DNA from: an uncultured Pantoea sp.
GTDB lineage: Bacteria; Pseudomonadota; Gammaproteobacteria; Enterobacterales; Enterobacteriaceae
NCBI GenBank assembly: GCA_913778495.1
Contig: CAJYVD010000015.1
Coordinates: 147,338-211,337, forward strand
Direction of reading: 5' to 3'
Length of the DNA: 64,000 nt
The translations under genes were made by a program, and so were the position numbers. Positions 62,528 through 64,000 of the stretch are shown here, piece by piece. Within the stretch, counting starts at the first letter, position 1. Each line of letters begins with the position of its first letter. The notes under the pieces were generated by a model, which did no database searches, was not told the DNA's origin, and saw nothing but the letters and a program-made list of their open reading frames with translations.

Positions 62528-62719
62528 TTCCCTGCCGGACGTCGCGCGCGCTGCGGTGCGCTAAAAAGGCACCCGTTGCACAGCGCCACGGCTTGTCAGT
62601 CCCGCCTATTTCCGGCTTAATAAGCCTGGCTTAACTTTTGTAACCGCTCTCATAGCGTAACGCCGCTTTTTCACGGCGTATTTCCCCTGCCCTTTAGCTG
62701 ACAATCATTAGAGGTAAAG

Positions 62720-63529
62720 ATGTCATCTGCCACGCCTACTGAACTCGACGCGCGTTATCATTTTGCGCGCGACGTCGCCAAAACCGCCGCCAGCCGCGCG
62801 CTGTCCTGGTATCAGCAGCGTCATCAACTGGTGGTTGAGCATAAAAAGCACTTGCAGGATGTGGTTAGCGAAGCCGATCGCAACGTGGAGGCGCTGGTGA
62901 AACATCTTATTCATGAGCGTTTTCCCGAGGATGCGGTGTGCGGCGAAGAGAGCGGCGGGGAGATGGCCGGCGCGCGCTTTATCTGGGTGATCGATCCCAT
63001 TGACGGCACCAGCAGCTTCGTCAATGGCCTGCATAACTGGTGCGTGGCGCTGGCCATTGTGTGTGAGGACGAGCCGGTCATTGGCGTGGTATGCGATCCG
63101 AATCATCATGAAACCTTTCACGCCTGTCGCGGCAAGGGTGCCTGGGTCAACGATACCCGTATTCAGGCCCATAGCGCGCAGGCACTCGATCAGGGCCTGC
63201 TGGGCGTGAGCAGCTCCAATAGCCAGCCCGCCGAGCCCTTAATCCATTTCATCAGCGGTCTACTGGCACAGGGCGGTATGTTTATCCGAAACGGTTCCGG
63301 CGCGCTGATGAGCGCCTGGGCCGCCGCCGGTCGCCTGATTGGCTATTACGAAGCGCATATGCATCCGTGGGACGGCTTACCTGGCATCGTGCTGATGCGC
63401 GAGGCGGGGGGATGCACCAACGACTACCTGATTAACGCGGGCCTGCACAGCGGCAATCCGGTGCTGCTCGCAAACGCGGTGCTTTATCCGCAGCTTAAGG
63501 CTCTACTGCCCGAGCACCCTTCCCTTTAG
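62720..63529 (+). CDS. Inositol-monophosphatase-family phosphatase
   Basis: Mg2+-dependent sugar or nucleotide phosphatase of 269 residues. All three metal-binding motifs are present: the acidic GEESGGE, DPIDGTSSF and HPWDGLPG. The family includes SuhB, CysQ and HisN; this protein is none of these by gene context, and the substrate cannot be named. It follows acpH after about 190 bases and has no E. coli counterpart at this site. AGAGG lies 7 bases before the ATG. Confidence 0.85.
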   Translation: MSSATPTELDARYHFARDVAKTAASRALSWYQQRHQLVVEHKKHLQDVVSEADRNVEALVKHLIHERFPEDAVCGEESGGEMAGARFIWVIDPIDGTSSFVNGLHNWCVALAIVCEDEPVIGVVCDPNHHETFHACRGKGAWVNDTRIQAHSAQALDQGLLGVSSSNSQPAEPLIHFISGLLAQGGMFIRNGSGALMSAWAAAGRLIGYYEAHMHPWDGLPGIVLMREAGGCTNDYLINAGLHSGNPVLLANAVLYPQLKALLPEHPSL

Positions 63530-64000
63530 TATTCCACAGCTCAGTGGCCCGCTAAGTCTTCGGTGGGCCAGCGTGCCATGCATTAGCATCCGTCACCGTT
63601 TTTTCATACGCATCTGAGGTTTTTCTCTTTTTTTCGCGGAGCCTTGGCCCAAGGCAAATCTGCGGTATGCTTTCCCGGTCAATCATCCCCTTAGTGGTTT
63701 ATTTTTGTTTCTTTGCTATTTTTTCGGCGACAGGATGCGCCGATTATTTTTTTCCGGGATACCGTTTTGATCGCCGCAGGCAGCAGGTAGGTTTGGCCGC
63801 AGGCAGCGGCTCGGTGCTTTTCCGCTGGCGCGGGGCCCGGTGCATCTTTCGTTCGCCATAAGAATGGCAGTTGCATTGCCCGCCGTGCGGCGCACGAGCA
63901 GAGGGCGCCTGGGCCGCGCCCTCTGCACTCCCCGGCCCTGCGCCAGCCCCACTCGCCGCTGCGCGGTCCCTTCACTCCCTCAGGCTTCCTGACGGACCGG
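63530..64000. other. gene-poor right end, strongly GC-rich, with dyads
   Basis: I see no convincing gene in the last ~470 bases; a 64-codon open frame at 63667-63861 has no good site or known family. Structure present: a 7-bp palindrome GCCTTGG-C-CCAAGGC (63641-63655), a 12-bp direct repeat GCCGCAGGCAGC (63773-63784 and 63796-63807), and an 11-bp perfect inverted repeat GCAGAGGGCGC...GCGCCCTCTGC (63898-63926). The last 130 bases are markedly GC-rich and consist of purine-rich repeats on the minus strand. This may be the edge of an accessory element or a structured RNA extending beyond the window. Confidence 0.5.

Noticed and set aside
63667-63861. 64-codon open frame with a hydrophobic N-terminus
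   Set aside because: No ribosome binding site, and the C-terminal half is Arg-rich with no domain-like features, as expected from GC-rich noncoding DNA.

Overview
This window is a contiguous piece of an enterobacterial chromosome, most likely from the Erwiniaceae (Pantoea or a close relative such as Erwinia). Nearly every protein is strongly similar to its Escherichia coli counterpart, and gene order follows the E. coli acrAB-to-queA region with lineage-specific changes. The Pantoea lean rests on a decR-ccdA pair like the cysteine-inducible cysteine-detoxification locus I recall from Pantoea ananatis, on the absence of ybaE, cof, yajD and tsx from this stretch, and on overall protein similarity. 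No phage, IS, CRISPR or tRNA gene was found, and no broken gene.

Layout, left part (1-13,100): the AcrAB multidrug efflux genes; a zinc-starvation block made of two alternative ribosomal proteins (L31 type B and L36 type B) convergent with a zinc-type ABC importer operon, each side preceded by a Zur-like box; an unrecognised 117-residue protein; tomB-hha; the 4.5S RNA gene ffs; atl, ybaY and tesB; and the nitrogen-regulated glnK-amtB operon with a clear sigma-54 promoter and an NtrC site.

Middle part (13,100-38,900): the mdlAB ABC exporter; decR diverging from ccdA; queC, fadM, ybaV; the protein quality control block ppiD, hupB, lon, clpX, clpP, tig, in which lon and clpP have recognisable heat-shock promoters; bolA; yajG-ampG (peptidoglycan recycling); the cytochrome bo3 oxidase operon cyoABCDE; and yajR.

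Right part (38,900-64,000): an accessory fermentation or alcohol-oxidation cassette (aldehyde dehydrogenase and zinc alcohol dehydrogenase, diverging from an AcoR-type sigma-54 activator) sits between yajR and yajQ, which are adjacent in E. coli. It has its own sigma-54 promoter and a perfect 19-bp palindrome that is a candidate activator site. Then come yajQ, panE-yajL, thiI, the isoprenoid and thiamin genes xseB-ispA-dxs-yajO, pgpA-thiL, the nrdR-ribD-ribH-nusB operon, yajI, the Sec and queuosine operon queA-tgt-yajC-secD-secF, acpH and an inositol-monophosphatase-family gene. The last ~470 bases have no convincing gene and end in very GC-rich sequence with strong dyads.

Several start codons were moved from the longest open frame to the position supported by a ribosome binding site and by the E. 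coli homologue. Two genes too short for ordinary ORF calling are described: rpmJ2 (46 aa) and a 34-residue single-span membrane protein translationally coupled to the zinc transporter. The most promising poorly described items are that 34-residue protein, the 117-residue orphan, the aldehyde/alcohol dehydrogenase regulatory region, the inverted repeat upstream of cyoA and the GC-rich right end.
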